Program-made: the position numbers and the translations under genes
Notes under the pieces: model-generated
Database searches by the model: none
Seen by the model: the letters and a program-made list of their open reading frames with translations, nothing else
What the model was told of the DNA's origin: nothing
From: Streptomyces sp. NL15-2K
GTDB taxonomy: Bacteria > Actinomycetota > Actinomycetes > Streptomycetales > Streptomycetaceae
NCBI RefSeq assembly: GCF_030551255.1
Contig: NZ_CP130630.1
Coordinates: 7,855,501-7,919,500, forward strand
DNA length: 64,000 bases
Direction of reading: 5' to 3'
Shown: positions 1 to 8,537 of the stretch, piece by piece
Position numbering within the stretch: the stretch's first letter is position 1
Layout: each line of letters begins with the position of its first letter

Positions 1-205
1 CCGGCAGCCTCGCGGCGAGCCTGGCGGCCAGCGATCCCGGGCCGCAGCCGAGGTCGAGGAGCAACGGCCGGGACCGGTGGGCCGCGACGTGCTCGACGAC
101 GTCGGCGATGACTCTGAAGCGCTCCTCGCGGGCGATGGCGTAGTGCTCCTGCTGGCGTTCCCAGCGCTCCACCCACAGTTTGGCCGTTTCCATGCTTACG
201 CCCAT
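1..205 (-). CDS. SAM-dependent methyltransferase, N-terminal part (cut by window edge)
   Basis: The minus strand reads an open frame from ATG at 205 (or the in-frame ATG at 193) to the window edge. It contains LLLDLGCGPGSLAARLA, the glycine-rich SAM-binding motif I of class I methyltransferases, at about residues 52-68. Only this N-terminal part is visible, so the substrate cannot be judged. It is the last visible gene of a minus-strand run behind three PLP-enzyme genes. The 81-nt gap before it contains a perfect palindrome, so it may have its own metal-controlled promoter. Confidence 0.75.
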   Translation of the reverse strand, partial: MGVSMETAKLWVERWERQQEHYAIAREERFRVIADVVEHVAAHRSRPLLLDLGCGPGSLAARLAARLP

Positions 206-265
206 GGGTTCGCGTCGCCTCTTCCGTCCGTCGACCGCCGGCTACGCTCAGAACCTATCGACTAT

Positions 266-280
266 TGGAAACGATTTCCA
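266..280. promoter_or_regulatory. Candidate Zur-like operator
   Basis: TGGAAACGATTTCCA is a perfect 6-3-6 palindrome. It lies about 60 bp upstream of the methyltransferase start on the minus strand. AT-rich arms around a central CGA/CGT resemble the zinc-responsive Zur boxes of Streptomyces, and a related dyad lies at 4504-4520. The Zur assignment is inference. Confidence 0.45.
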
Positions 281-286
281 TTCACG

Positions 287-1489
287 CTACTCCTCCAGGG
301 TCGCCAGCACGGTCAGCAGACGGTCGACCTCCCGCACCGTGTTGTACACATGGAGACTCACCCGCACCGAGCCGTCCCGCCTGTCCGCACCGGCCTGGCA
401 CAGACTGTCGGCCCGGACCATGAAGCCTTGGTCGTACAGGATGAAGCCCAGGTCGTCCGACGGGATGTCGCGATGCCGGAAGGTGACGATGCCGTGGCGC
501 CGCTGGACGGCGGAGTCGGCGGCCAGGCTGGCCTGGCAGCCCAGGACCTCGTAGGGGTCCAGGCGGCGGAGCCCCTCGGTGAGCCGGGCCGTGAGGGCCG
601 TGGTCCAGCGCGCGATGCGGTCCGTGCCCGCGGCCTCCAGCCAGTCGAGTGCGGCCTCCAGGGCGGCGATGCCCACGGTGTTGGGGGTGCCGTCCCAGCC
701 GCCGGGCCGGAACTCGGGCCCGCGCCCCGGTGCGTTGCGGGCCCAGACGGCCCCGGAGCCGGGCAGGGCCAGCGCCTTGTGGCCGGAGAAGACCAGGAAG
801 TCCACGTCGAGCCGGTCCACGGACACGGGGAGGTGGCCGATGCTCTGGGCGGCGTCGAGACAGATCGGGACGTCCGGGCCGACGGCCTCGCGGATGCGGT
901 GCACGTTCATGTCGCCGCCGTAGACGTGGTGGACGTGGGTGGCGGCGACGAAGCGGGTGCGCGTGCCGACGGCCCCGGCCAGCGCCCGGTGGTCGTAGTC
1001 GCCGGACGACTCCTGGTACGGCAGCTCCCGCAGGTGCACCGTGACGCCCTGCCGCGCCAGCAGTCGCTGGGCCTCCAGCCAGGGGTCCAGGTTCGCCCGG
1101 TGGTCGGCGAAGGGAACGAGGATCTCGTCGCCGTCCGAGACAAGGCCGGGGAGCCAGTCCCGGGCGACGGTCCGCAGTCCCTCGGTGGTGCCGCTGGTGA
1201 AGTGGACGCCCGAGCGCTCCGGTTCGGGGTCGCCGAGGAACTCCTTGACGCGCTGCCGCGTCCGTTCCACCAGTGCCGTCGTGTGGTTGGCCCACGGATA
1301 GCTGCCGCGCCCGGCGTTGGCGTTGGACGTCGTCAGATACGTCTGTACGGCATCGAGGACGGCCCGCGGCTTCTGCGAGGTGGCCGCGCTGTCCAGGTAG
1401 GCCACATCGGGGTGTGCGGCGATGATCGGGAACTGCTGCCGCAGCTCCCGCTGCCATTCGGCCAGCTCGTTCAGTTCGGTGCCGGGCAC
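287..1489 (-). CDS. Class V aminotransferase / SufS-like cysteine desulfurase
   Basis: A 400-residue fold-type I PLP enzyme of the class V (SufS/Csd) family. Visible features are YLDSAATSQKP near residue 31, the SGTTEG phosphate loop near 99, LDAAQ with the pyridine-binding Asp at 212, and SGHK with the Schiff-base Lys at 238. Near the C-terminus are SLCQ, placed like the SufS active-site cysteine, and a SVRVSLHVYNT segment. Family members remove sulfur from cysteine to form a persulfide; some relatives are C-S lyases. It starts 4 nt after the cysteine synthase-rhodanese gene, so the two are probably translated together and could form a sulfur relay. There is no SufB/C/D gene nearby, so housekeeping Fe-S assembly is unlikely. 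Confidence 0.85.
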   Translation of the reverse strand: MPGTELNELAEWQRELRQQFPIIAAHPDVAYLDSAATSQKPRAVLDAVQTYLTTSNANAGRGSYPWANHTTALVERTRQRVKEFLGDPEPERSGVHFTSGTTEGLRTVARDWLPGLVSDGDEILVPFADHRANLDPWLEAQRLLARQGVTVHLRELPYQESSGDYDHRALAGAVGTRTRFVAATHVHHVYGGDMNVHRIREAVGPDVPICLDAAQSIGHLPVSVDRLDVDFLVFSGHKALALPGSGAVWARNAPGRGPEFRPGGWDGTPNTVGIAALEAALDWLEAAGTDRIARWTTALTARLTEGLRRLDPYEVLGCQASLAADSAVQRRHGIVTFRHRDIPSDDLGFILYDQGFMVRADSLCQAGADRRDGSVRVSLHVYNTVREVDRLLTVLATLEE

Positions 1490-1493
1490 GGAG

Positions 1494-2837
1494 TCAGTCC
1501 CTCACCAGCGGGGCGCCGGCGTCACGCCACGCCACGATCCCACCGGACAGACTGCGCACGTCGGGATGGCCCATGCGGGTCAGCAGCGCGGCATAGCGGG
1601 CCGACTTCTCGCCGATCGGGCAGGCGAGCAGCACCGGCTGCCGTTTGCTGAACGGCAGGCCGCCGCGCAGGAGTTCCTCGAACAGCTCGTCGGCGATGTT
1701 GACCGAGCCGTCGATGTGCAGCACGGCGTACGCGTGCGGCCCGCGCAGGTCGACCACGAGGGGCCGCGGCCGGCCGTCCTCGATCCACCGCCGCGCGTCC
1801 GCCGTGCCGATGACCGTGGCAAGCTGTCGCACCTCGGCATCGGAGAGGGCCGCGGCGGAGTTCTTCCGGGGCGGCCGGCCCAGCAGCTCGGGGCGGCGCT
1901 GCCGTACGTAACTGAGGTAGCTCTCGGCGCGGTCGCAGACGATGAAGACCGCCGTCCGCCGCTCGGCCGCCCCGGCTTCCGCCAGTTCCGCGTCCACCGT
2001 ACGGAGATGGCGTACCGCGCCCTCATAGGCGGCGCCGCCGGTCGGTCCGGCCAGCAGTCCGCAGCGGCGGATCAGCGTCAGCATCCCGTCGATGGCCTCA
2101 CCAGCGGTCACCGACTCGATCGTGTCGTACGTCGCCGGGTCGAACAGGCCCACCTGGTGTACCTCGTCGATGGTGCGGATGCCGGGGATGAAGTCCGACT
2201 TGTGGGCGACGAGCCCGACCACCCGTACGCCGGGGTCCTGTTCGCGCAGTACCCGGGCGACGCCGGTGGAGGAGCCGGCCGTGCCCACGCAGGCGATGAA
2301 CCAGTCCGGCGCCCGCCCGTCCAGGTCCTTGACGATCTCCGGGCCGGTGCCCGTGGCGTGGGCCTCGGTGTTGCGCGGGTTGAAGTACTGGTCGGTGTGC
2401 AGATACGCGTTCTCCGGCCCGGCGAGCGCCTGGTGGAAGCGGGTCAGCGGGTCGTCGGTGTCGGTCGGGTCGAGGCACTCGCTCTGCCCCGGCAGCTCCT
2501 CGATCTCCGCACCGAGCAGCAGGAGCAGTTCCTTGATCTCCGGCACCCGCATCCGGTTGGTGACGCTCTTGAACTTGAGGCCGTGCATCCCCGCGAGCAG
2601 GGCGAGGGCCTTGGCCGTGTTGCCGCTCGACAGCTCCACGACCGTCTCACCGCGCTCCGCCGCCGAGGCGAGAGCGGGGCGGGCCATGTTCCAGGCGGCC
2701 CGGTCCTTGACCGAGCCGAAGGGGTTGAGCATCTCCAGCTTGGCGTACAGGTCGATGTGGCTCAGGCCGTGCACGGCCGGGTCGATCCGCACCAGCGGCG
2801 TGTTGCCGATGGCCTCCGTGATGCTGTCGTACCTCAT
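1494..2837 (-). CDS. Cysteine synthase-like PLP enzyme fused to a rhodanese domain
   Basis: A 447-residue two-domain protein. Residues 1 to about 320 are a fold-type II PLP enzyme of the cysteine synthase/SbnA group: AIGNTPLVR, NPFGSVKDR with the PLP lysine at 44, SSGNTAK at 70-76 and a GTAGSSTG loop. The C-terminal ~110 residues are a rhodanese domain with active-site Cys406 in LLACPIGEKSA. The ATG at 2837 is chosen because the longer open frame upstream overlaps the previous gene deeply, while this start gives a 4-nt stop/start overlap. Relatives make cysteine or 2,3-diaminopropionate-type amino acids from O-activated serine; the rhodanese would carry a persulfide. The exact product is unknown. 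It lies between the Y4yA-type gene and a desulfurase-like gene, which points to sulfur-containing small-molecule synthesis. Confidence 0.85.
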   Translation of the reverse strand: MRYDSITEAIGNTPLVRIDPAVHGLSHIDLYAKLEMLNPFGSVKDRAAWNMARPALASAAERGETVVELSSGNTAKALALLAGMHGLKFKSVTNRMRVPEIKELLLLLGAEIEELPGQSECLDPTDTDDPLTRFHQALAGPENAYLHTDQYFNPRNTEAHATGTGPEIVKDLDGRAPDWFIACVGTAGSSTGVARVLREQDPGVRVVGLVAHKSDFIPGIRTIDEVHQVGLFDPATYDTIESVTAGEAIDGMLTLIRRCGLLAGPTGGAAYEGAVRHLRTVDAELAEAGAAERRTAVFIVCDRAESYLSYVRQRRPELLGRPPRKNSAAALSDAEVRQLATVIGTADARRWIEDGRPRPLVVDLRGPHAYAVLHIDGSVNIADELFEELLRGGLPFSKRQPVLLACPIGEKSARYAALLTRMGHPDVRSLSGGIVAWRDAGAPLVRD

Positions 2838-4333
2838 GAGAACGGTCCCCCCACTCCCGTGATCGGCCAGTACTCCTCGTCCAGGCACCAACGCCAGGAG
2901 TCCCCGTCCCGGGTGACGGCGACCGTGCGGGCTACCGGCTGCCGCTGCGCGTGGTGGGCGTGGAAGTCCATCGCGTAACCGGCGGTGTTCGCGAAGGCCA
3001 GCAGATCTCCCGCGCGTGGCAGCCGGGGCAGGAAGACCTTGCGGCGCGTGATCAAATCGGCCTCCAGGCACAGGTTGCCGGCCAGATAGACCCCCACCGG
3101 TCCGTCGTCGTCGGCGTCGCTCCGCGCTCCAGGGCGGGGGACGAGAACCGGATCGACGAGAACACCGTGCTCCTCCAGGCTCACGTCACCGGCGTTCATG
3201 CCGAGGCGGACCAGAAGGTCACCCGAGTCCTGGCCGGTACGGCGCACGTCGAGCACCCGCGCCAGCGACAGTCCGCACTGGTCGACCAGCGCCCTGCCCG
3301 GTTCGCAGGCGAGGCCGTAGAGGTGCTCCAGGAGCAGGGTGGCCAGCGGCCGGCCCGAGGTGGGGGCGGGGTGGGCCAGCAGTTCGTCGAGGTATCCGGG
3401 TCCCGCGGTGGGCCGGTGGGCCGGGTAGAGCGCCGGCGCCCCGCGCAGTGTGCCGCCCTCGTTGCGCCACCCGTAGCCGTGGCCGCGCCAGGTCATGGCG
3501 GGGCTGGTCCCGAGCACGGCCTCGGCGAGCTCGGTGGTGTAGCGCTCCCACTGACCGGCGTCGGCGACATAACCGACTCCGAAGCCGCCGCCGATGTCGA
3601 TCACGCGCGGGTCCATTCCGCGGGCGCGGCACTCGTCCATGACGGTGACGCAACTCTCCAGGGCTACGGCCTTCTCCGCGACCCCGGTGGTGTCCAGGTG
3701 GTAGGCGACCCCCGTCAACCGGACCGCGTCCCCGTGCCGTTCGACCGCGTCGAGCAGGGCGTCCACCTCCCGCACCGGCGAGCCGAAGCGGCTGCGCCGG
3801 AAGAGCACCCGCGTGCCCGACGCGGCGGACGCGGAGGCTTCGAACTCCGACAGGCGCAGCAGGACGTCCGTCCGGGGCAGGTCGTACTGCCGTATCAGCC
3901 CGGCCAGTTGGTCGAGCTCGGCACGGGAATCGATGTTCACACTGGCGCCTGTGCGGGCGGCCAGCCACAGGAACTCGGGGTCCTTGGGGCCGGTGGCCAT
4001 GATCCGGTCGGAGGTGAAGCCGCACTCCAGCGCGTGCCGCAGCTCGCTCAGCGAGGCCACGTCGATGCCCGCGGCGGCCGGGGCGGTCGCCGTCAGTCGC
4101 CGCGCCAGGCTGGACGCCTGGTTCGCCTTGTGCGCGAAGTACACCCGGCCGGTGAGGTGGTGCTCGCGGTAGACGCCGCGGAACGCCGCGACGTTCTCCA
4201 CGATCCGGTCGGGCACCAGCACGTTGAGCGGTGAGCCGAGGGCGTCGGCGAGGGAGTGGAGAAAGGGCGCGGCTGCCAGCAGCGAGTCGAGCGGTGGCTC
4301 CAGCCGTGGTTGCAGGTACAAGGGCGCACGCAC
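2834..4333 (-). CDS. Y4yA-family PLP-dependent decarboxylase-like enzyme
   Basis: A 499-residue member of the Orn/DAP/Arg decarboxylase group (fold-type III, alanine-racemase-like barrel). Visible are VYFAHKANQASS with the PLP Lys at 69, IDIGGGFGVGY (PLP phosphate loop) and, near the C-terminus, GNLCLEADLI followed by FANTAGYAMDFHA, matching the conserved Cys/Asp and Tyr regions of these decarboxylases. The length fits the Y4yA subfamily, whose substrate is not established. It is the first gene of the minus-strand operon and overlaps the cysteine synthase-rhodanese gene by 4 nt. The region between it and the divergent transporter operon holds two dyads, one Zur-like, so metal control is likely. 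A role in making an amino-acid-derived metallophore is inference. Confidence 0.85.
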   Translation of the reverse strand: MRAPLYLQPRLEPPLDSLLAAAPFLHSLADALGSPLNVLVPDRIVENVAAFRGVYREHHLTGRVYFAHKANQASSLARRLTATAPAAAGIDVASLSELRHALECGFTSDRIMATGPKDPEFLWLAARTGASVNIDSRAELDQLAGLIRQYDLPRTDVLLRLSEFEASASAASGTRVLFRRSRFGSPVREVDALLDAVERHGDAVRLTGVAYHLDTTGVAEKAVALESCVTVMDECRARGMDPRVIDIGGGFGVGYVADAGQWERYTTELAEAVLGTSPAMTWRGHGYGWRNEGGTLRGAPALYPAHRPTAGPGYLDELLAHPAPTSGRPLATLLLEHLYGLACEPGRALVDQCGLSLARVLDVRRTGQDSGDLLVRLGMNAGDVSLEEHGVLVDPVLVPRPGARSDADDDGPVGVYLAGNLCLEADLITRRKVFLPRLPRAGDLLAFANTAGYAMDFHAHHAQRQPVARTVAVTRDGDSWRWCLDEEYWPITGVGGPFS

Positions 4334-4477
4334 GGCAGGTCCCCTTTCCGTGCACCGGCGGCCGCTGCCCCCGGCGGTCGAGCGACACCGTCGAGCGTCG
4401 GCAGCCCCTCAGACAACCGTTCGGGGATCATCATTTCCCGTTGATACGCCTTTAAGCCCGGGAGTTGGCCCAGGGAC

Positions 4478-4492
4478 GGCAATCTCATTGCC
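4478..4492. promoter_or_regulatory. Perfect 6-3-6 palindrome in divergent promoter region
   Basis: GGCAATCTCATTGCC is a perfect 6-bp inverted repeat with a 3-nt centre. It lies between the start of the PLP-enzyme operon (4333, leftward) and the surface-protein operon (4565, rightward). Position and symmetry suggest a regulator-binding site; the regulator is not identified. Confidence 0.35.
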
Positions 4493-4503
4493 AACCATTT
4501 ATG

Positions 4504-4520
4504 AAAACGATTATCGTCTT
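4504..4520. promoter_or_regulatory. Candidate Zur box
   Basis: AAAACGATTATCGTCTT forms an 8-1-8 dyad with one mismatch, and the flanking TGAAAACGATTATCG matches the general form of Streptomyces Zur operators. It is 44 nt upstream of the TTG start at 4565, where it could cover the promoter of the zinc-uptake-like operon and also act on the divergent PLP-enzyme operon. A DNA-binding or zur-mutant expression test is needed to confirm it. Confidence 0.6.
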
Positions 4521-4564
4521 TGTTGTGCCCGAGCGGGCATGAACATGACCCAGGGGGGTTCCCT

Positions 4565-5206
4565 TTGCGTACCCACAGACGCCTGCTGACCGTCACCGGC
4601 ATCGCCGCCGCAGCGCTCGCCACGGCCGGTCTCAACACGTCGGCCTTCGCCGCCACCACACTCGGCAGCGGCCACGTCGACGTCCTCGACGCCGAGTGGG
4701 ACGGCGCCGATCTCCATCTGCACGTCCACGACGAGGAGACCGACACCGAGTACGAGCCGGCGGACGTGACGCTGGCGGTGCCGGCGGCCGCCAGGGTCGC
4801 CAACCCCGGCCACGGCTGGCTGGGAACGGGCAGCCAGGTGTGGCTGCTGCCCGACGACGAACTCGTCGCGGACTCCCGGGGCGTGCTGTTCCCGGGCATC
4901 TCCACCGAGCACCTGGCCACGGGCGTCTTCGCCAACAACACGGTCACCTACCGGCTGGTCAGCGCCACCCGCAACGGCGCCACCACCGAGGACTTCAGCG
5001 TCTACGCGGGCAGCACCCGCTGGTACGACAGCAACACCGCCACCACCTCCTTCAAGTCCAGGACCTTCGGAGTCGGCACCCACAACCACGCCAACTGGGC
5101 CTTCGAAGAGGCCGGTACCTACCAGCTGACCTTCAGGGTCCAGGGCACGGTCGGCGGTGTGACCGAGCAGGCCACCGCGACCTACACGGTCGTCGTCAGC
5201 TCGTGA
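4565..5206 (+). CDS. Secreted choice-of-anchor M / surface-anchored repeat protein
   Basis: A 213-residue secreted protein with one actinobacterial anchored-repeat domain (TIGR03769 type). It starts LRTHRRLLTVTGIAAAALAT, a signal peptide ending near SAFAA, followed by the repeat opening GSGHVDVLDAEWDG and closing with HNHANWAFEEAGTYQLTF, where the His residues are typical of the domain. TTG at 4565 is chosen because a GGGGGG ribosome-binding run lies about 8 nt upstream and the product then begins with a proper signal peptide. There is no sortase motif or C-terminal membrane segment, so it is probably released or held by partners. First gene of the zinc-transport-like operon, behind the candidate Zur box. 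Confidence 0.8.
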   Translation: MRTHRRLLTVTGIAAAALATAGLNTSAFAATTLGSGHVDVLDAEWDGADLHLHVHDEETDTEYEPADVTLAVPAAARVANPGHGWLGTGSQVWLLPDDELVADSRGVLFPGISTEHLATGVFANNTVTYRLVSATRNGATTEDFSVYAGSTRWYDSNTATTSFKSRTFGVGTHNHANWAFEEAGTYQLTFRVQGTVGGVTEQATATYTVVVSS

Positions 5207-6921
5207 TGCGGGCCCTGACGCGCGGCAGACGCGCCTTCACAGCCGCGGCTCTCACCACGGCGACCGCGGTGCTCCTGGGCGCGGCAGGGCTGGCCGCCGC
5301 CGGCGGCGGCGGGCCTGCCCGCGCCGCCGGTGGTGCCGTCGTGCTCGACGAGGGCGAGCTCGATTTCACGCCCCGATTGGTCGACGGGAAGCTGGAGTTG
5401 CGGATCGACGACCGGAGCGGCGGTACGGCGGTCACGCGGGAGCCGTCCGACGTGGTGCTGCACGCGGTGCAGTCGTCCCTGCAGTCCACCCTGGACCCGG
5501 TGGCCACCGCGCTCGGCACGACGAACATGGACACCTGGCAGCTCAACGGCTGGCAGGCGGAGAACATCTTCGCGCCGGAGCCGGGCTGGAACGGCTCCGT
5601 GGCGGGCGGCGACACCGAGGTCACGCTGTCCGGATACGACGGGCCCGGGGACTTCGGTATGGCCACGTACACCCCCGAGATGGACAACGTGGACGCTCCG
5701 GCGATCCCGTACCTCGGCAGTGCCGCGTCCGTTCAGCGCACCTTCACGCTGCCCCGCGACGAGGAACGGCTGCTCCCCATCTGGCAGTTCACCGCGGAAG
5801 GCGTCTACCGGCTGACGTTCACGGTGACCAGCGGCGGCTCCACCGACACCGAGACGCTGGCCGTGGTCGTCGGCGACGACATCGACCCGAAGGACGTACT
5901 GCCGGGCGACGGCTCCACCCCGACACCCCCGACACCCACGGCACCCACGACGCCCCCGACGTCCCCGCCGCCGTCGAGTACCTCGCCCTCGACGAGCCCG
6001 ACGCCCACCGCACCGGCCGCGCACGTCATCGACAACGGCCACCTCGATCTGGCCGCGCGCCCGGTGGACGGCTCGCTGCAGTTCCAGATCAAGGAGGGCA
6101 CGGCCCTCGACCACGAGTGGTACCAGCCCGACGAGGTCGTGCTGCATGTGAAGCCCGCGGCCAGGCGGAAGATCACTGAGGGGTACGAGTTCCTGGGACC
6201 TGTGGGCGCCCCCGTGTGGTGGCTGCCGATCCAGCAGCTCGACGGTCTGATCTGGCCCGGCTGGAGCACCGACCAGTTCAAGAGCTCCGAGATCGACGGC
6301 CGTGTGGCCTTCCGGCTCGATGCCCTCCAGGGACCGGGCGCGTTGCGCGTCTTCGGTGAGGATGCGCTCGGCAAGGTGATCACGCAGGCCGACAGCTCCG
6401 ACGGGCTGCCGGACAGCTTCGACCTGTCCGTACCGACCCACCGCCACACCGTGTGGACCTTCCCCGCCGAGGGCGTCTACCGCACCACCTTCACCGTCAG
6501 CGCCACCCTCGCCGACGGCAGGAAGGTCAGTGACACGGAGACCATCGCCTGGGTGGTCGGGGACGACGTGGACCCGTCGACCGTGAAGCCGGGTGAGGGG
6601 GACGAGCCGACGGCGACTCCGACGGCCGGCCCGCCGGAGTCGGCCTCCCCGCCCCCGACCGTGACGGCGCCCTCGACCGCGTCCCCGCCGGTGTCCGGGT
6701 CCGGCCCGGCCGGCGGCTCGGGCTCGGCGACGGACCCGGGCTCCCAAGGATCCTCCGGAACGAGCGGAGGTTCGTCGACCGGCGGCAGCGGCACCTCGAC
6801 GACCGGCGGCCTCGCCTCCACCGGTGCGCAAGTCACCGTCATCGCGGGCATCGCCCTGGTCGCCCTGCTGGTGGGCGGCGGCGCGGTGTTCTTCGTACGA
6901 CGTCGCCGTACCGCCCAGTGA
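5206..6921 (+). CDS. Sortase-anchored surface protein with two anchored-repeat domains
   Basis: A 571-residue surface protein. An N-terminal signal peptide (to about 40) is followed by two choice-of-anchor repeats, one beginning VLDEGELDFTPR and one beginning VIDNGHLDLAAR. A Pro/Thr/Ser linker separates them and a Gly/Ser-rich stalk follows. LASTG at about 536-540, a hydrophobic helix and a terminal RRRR form a cell-wall sorting signal of the LAxTG class used by class E sortases. Its ATG overlaps the stop of the preceding gene by 1 nt (TGATG). Each repeat ends with His- and Trp-containing segments such as HRHTVWTF, so extracellular metal capture or relay to the ABC lipoprotein is plausible but unproven. 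Confidence 0.85.
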   Translation: MRALTRGRRAFTAAALTTATAVLLGAAGLAAAGGGGPARAAGGAVVLDEGELDFTPRLVDGKLELRIDDRSGGTAVTREPSDVVLHAVQSSLQSTLDPVATALGTTNMDTWQLNGWQAENIFAPEPGWNGSVAGGDTEVTLSGYDGPGDFGMATYTPEMDNVDAPAIPYLGSAASVQRTFTLPRDEERLLPIWQFTAEGVYRLTFTVTSGGSTDTETLAVVVGDDIDPKDVLPGDGSTPTPPTPTAPTTPPTSPPPSSTSPSTSPTPTAPAAHVIDNGHLDLAARPVDGSLQFQIKEGTALDHEWYQPDEVVLHVKPAARRKITEGYEFLGPVGAPVWWLPIQQLDGLIWPGWSTDQFKSSEIDGRVAFRLDALQGPGALRVFGEDALGKVITQADSSDGLPDSFDLSVPTHRHTVWTFPAEGVYRTTFTVSATLADGRKVSDTETIAWVVGDDVDPSTVKPGEGDEPTATPTAGPPESASPPPTVTAPSTASPPVSGSGPAGGSGSATDPGSQGSSGTSGGSSTGGSGTSTTGGLASTGAQVTVIAGIALVALLVGGGAVFFVRRRRTAQ

Positions 6922-7007
6922 AAGCTCCGCGTACGACGGGCCGGCGCCTGGCAGCCACCCGGTCCGTCGTACGCGGCACTGTCGTGTTCGAGAGAAGGAG
7001 GAGCCCC

Positions 7008-8537
7008 ATGCGGGGCCGTCCCAGACGCACCACCATCACCGCAGCCGCCGCGCTCATCGCGTCACTGTCCGGGTGCAGCGGGCTTCAAGCCGGGTCGTCC
7101 GACGCCGAGTTGAGGGTGTCGACGACCACCGGGATCATCGCCGACCTGGTCCGCCAGGTCGGCGGCGACCGTGTCGACGTCACCTCGATCGTGCCGCACC
7201 ACGGCGACCCGCACTCCTATGAGCCGAGCCCCGGCGACGCGGCCAAGGTCGCCAAGGCCGACGTCGTCTTCAGCAACGGGCTGCTGCTCGAAGAGCCCGG
7301 GATCATGAAGATGGTCCACACCAACGCCAGGAAGTCCGCGCCGAAGATCGAGGTGGCCGAGAAGCTGGAGGAGTACGGCGGCACGGTCATGAAGCTGGAG
7401 GAGGACCTCGGGCTCGACGTGCTGTGGCTCGGCTGGGCCGTCGAGGGCGAGGTCGCGGGAGACGGCTCCCAAGTCCGTACGACGGCCACGAAGCTGGAGG
7501 GACCCGGCGAGCTGCGCGTGTATCTCACGGACACGCTCGGTACGCCCAAGGTGTACATCGACTCCGCCGACGGCCTCGGCGACGCCGACTCCTTCACCCT
7601 GCCGCCCGAGGCGCACACGCACGTCAACTGGGCGTTCAGCGCGCCCGGCACGTACCGGCTGACCGTCGAGGGACGGACCGAGACGCTCGACGGGAAGACC
7701 GAGGACATCGGCAGCGGCACCTTCACCTTCACCGTCGGCGACGACGCCGAGGCACCCGGGGCGGCGCGAGTGTTCGACGGCGGGCACGCCGACGTCGCGC
7801 TCAACGCCGAGACCGGGAAGGTGTACGTCCGCGCCGACGACGACACCAGCGGCGAGCCGGAGCGGCTCGCGGCCGAGGACGTGGTGCTCGACGTGCCCGA
7901 CCGGGCCAAGGCGGCCGTACCGAAGGAGGAGCCGTACTCCTTCCTCGGCGAGGCGGGCGACGAGCTGTGGGTGCTGCCGCAGGCAGTGATCGGCAAGCAT
8001 GTGCACGGCGACATGGACCCGCACGCCTGGGAGGACGTCGCCAACGCCGGGGCGTACGTCCGCCGGATCGAGGCCGAGCTGATCAAGGCCGACCCGGACG
8101 GGAAGGCGACGTACGAGAAGAACGCCGCCGCGTATCTGAAGACGCTCGGCGCCCTCGACGAGGAGGTCGCGCACAAGCTCGCGACCGTGCCGGAGAAGAA
8201 CCGGAAGCTGATCACCACGCACGACGCCTTCGGGTACCTCGCGAAGGCGTACGGCATGGAGATCGCCGGTTTCGTCGTGCCCGTGCCCAACCAGGAACCG
8301 AGCGCGGCCGAGGTCGAGGAACTCGGCGACACCATCCGGGAGAAGAAGGTCCCGTCGGTCTTCCTGGAACCCAACCTCGCGGCGCGCGCCGACGTACTGC
8401 GCCGGGTCGCCGAGGACGAGGGAGTCGGGATCTGCACGATCTACGGCGACTCCTTCGACGACAAGGTCCACGACTACGTATCGATGATGCGGCACAACGC
8501 GACCGAGCTCGCCAAGTGCCTGGGGGAGGACGCCTGA
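7008..8537 (+). CDS. ZnuA-like metal-binding lipoprotein with an inserted anchored repeat
   Basis: A 509-residue substrate-binding lipoprotein of the anchored-repeat ABC system (TIGR03772 type). Lipobox SLSGC gives Cys23. The ZnuA fold is split: residues ~30-118 carry VPHHGDPHSYEP (metal His at 64-69) and residues ~330-509 carry HGDMDPHAWED, TTHDAFGYLAKAYG and FLEPN, the other canonical metal-ligand regions of cluster A-I zinc/manganese receptors. Between them, about residues 125-325, lies a surface-repeat domain including EAHTHVNWAFSAPGTYRL and part of a second copy. ATG 7008 is chosen because GAAGGAGG lies just upstream and it gives the lipoprotein signal. The insertion would place a wall-type repeat on the receptor itself. 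Confidence 0.85.
   Translation: MRGRPRRTTITAAAALIASLSGCSGLQAGSSDAELRVSTTTGIIADLVRQVGGDRVDVTSIVPHHGDPHSYEPSPGDAAKVAKADVVFSNGLLLEEPGIMKMVHTNARKSAPKIEVAEKLEEYGGTVMKLEEDLGLDVLWLGWAVEGEVAGDGSQVRTTATKLEGPGELRVYLTDTLGTPKVYIDSADGLGDADSFTLPPEAHTHVNWAFSAPGTYRLTVEGRTETLDGKTEDIGSGTFTFTVGDDAEAPGAARVFDGGHADVALNAETGKVYVRADDDTSGEPERLAAEDVVLDVPDRAKAAVPKEEPYSFLGEAGDELWVLPQAVIGKHVHGDMDPHAWEDVANAGAYVRRIEAELIKADPDGKATYEKNAAAYLKTLGALDEEVAHKLATVPEKNRKLITTHDAFGYLAKAYGMEIAGFVVPVPNQEPSAAEVEELGDTIREKKVPSVFLEPNLAARADVLRRVAEDEGVGICTIYGDSFDDKVHDYVSMMRHNATELAKCLGEDA

Noticed and set aside
287..1489. Housekeeping SUF operon
   Set aside because: No sufB, sufC, sufD or sufU-type gene adjoins it; the neighbours are other PLP enzymes.
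77..1651. Long plus-strand open frames opposite the PLP genes
   Set aside because: They mirror the minus-strand genes, have Arg/Ala/Gly-rich low-complexity products and no ribosome binding site. High GC makes such antisense frames common.
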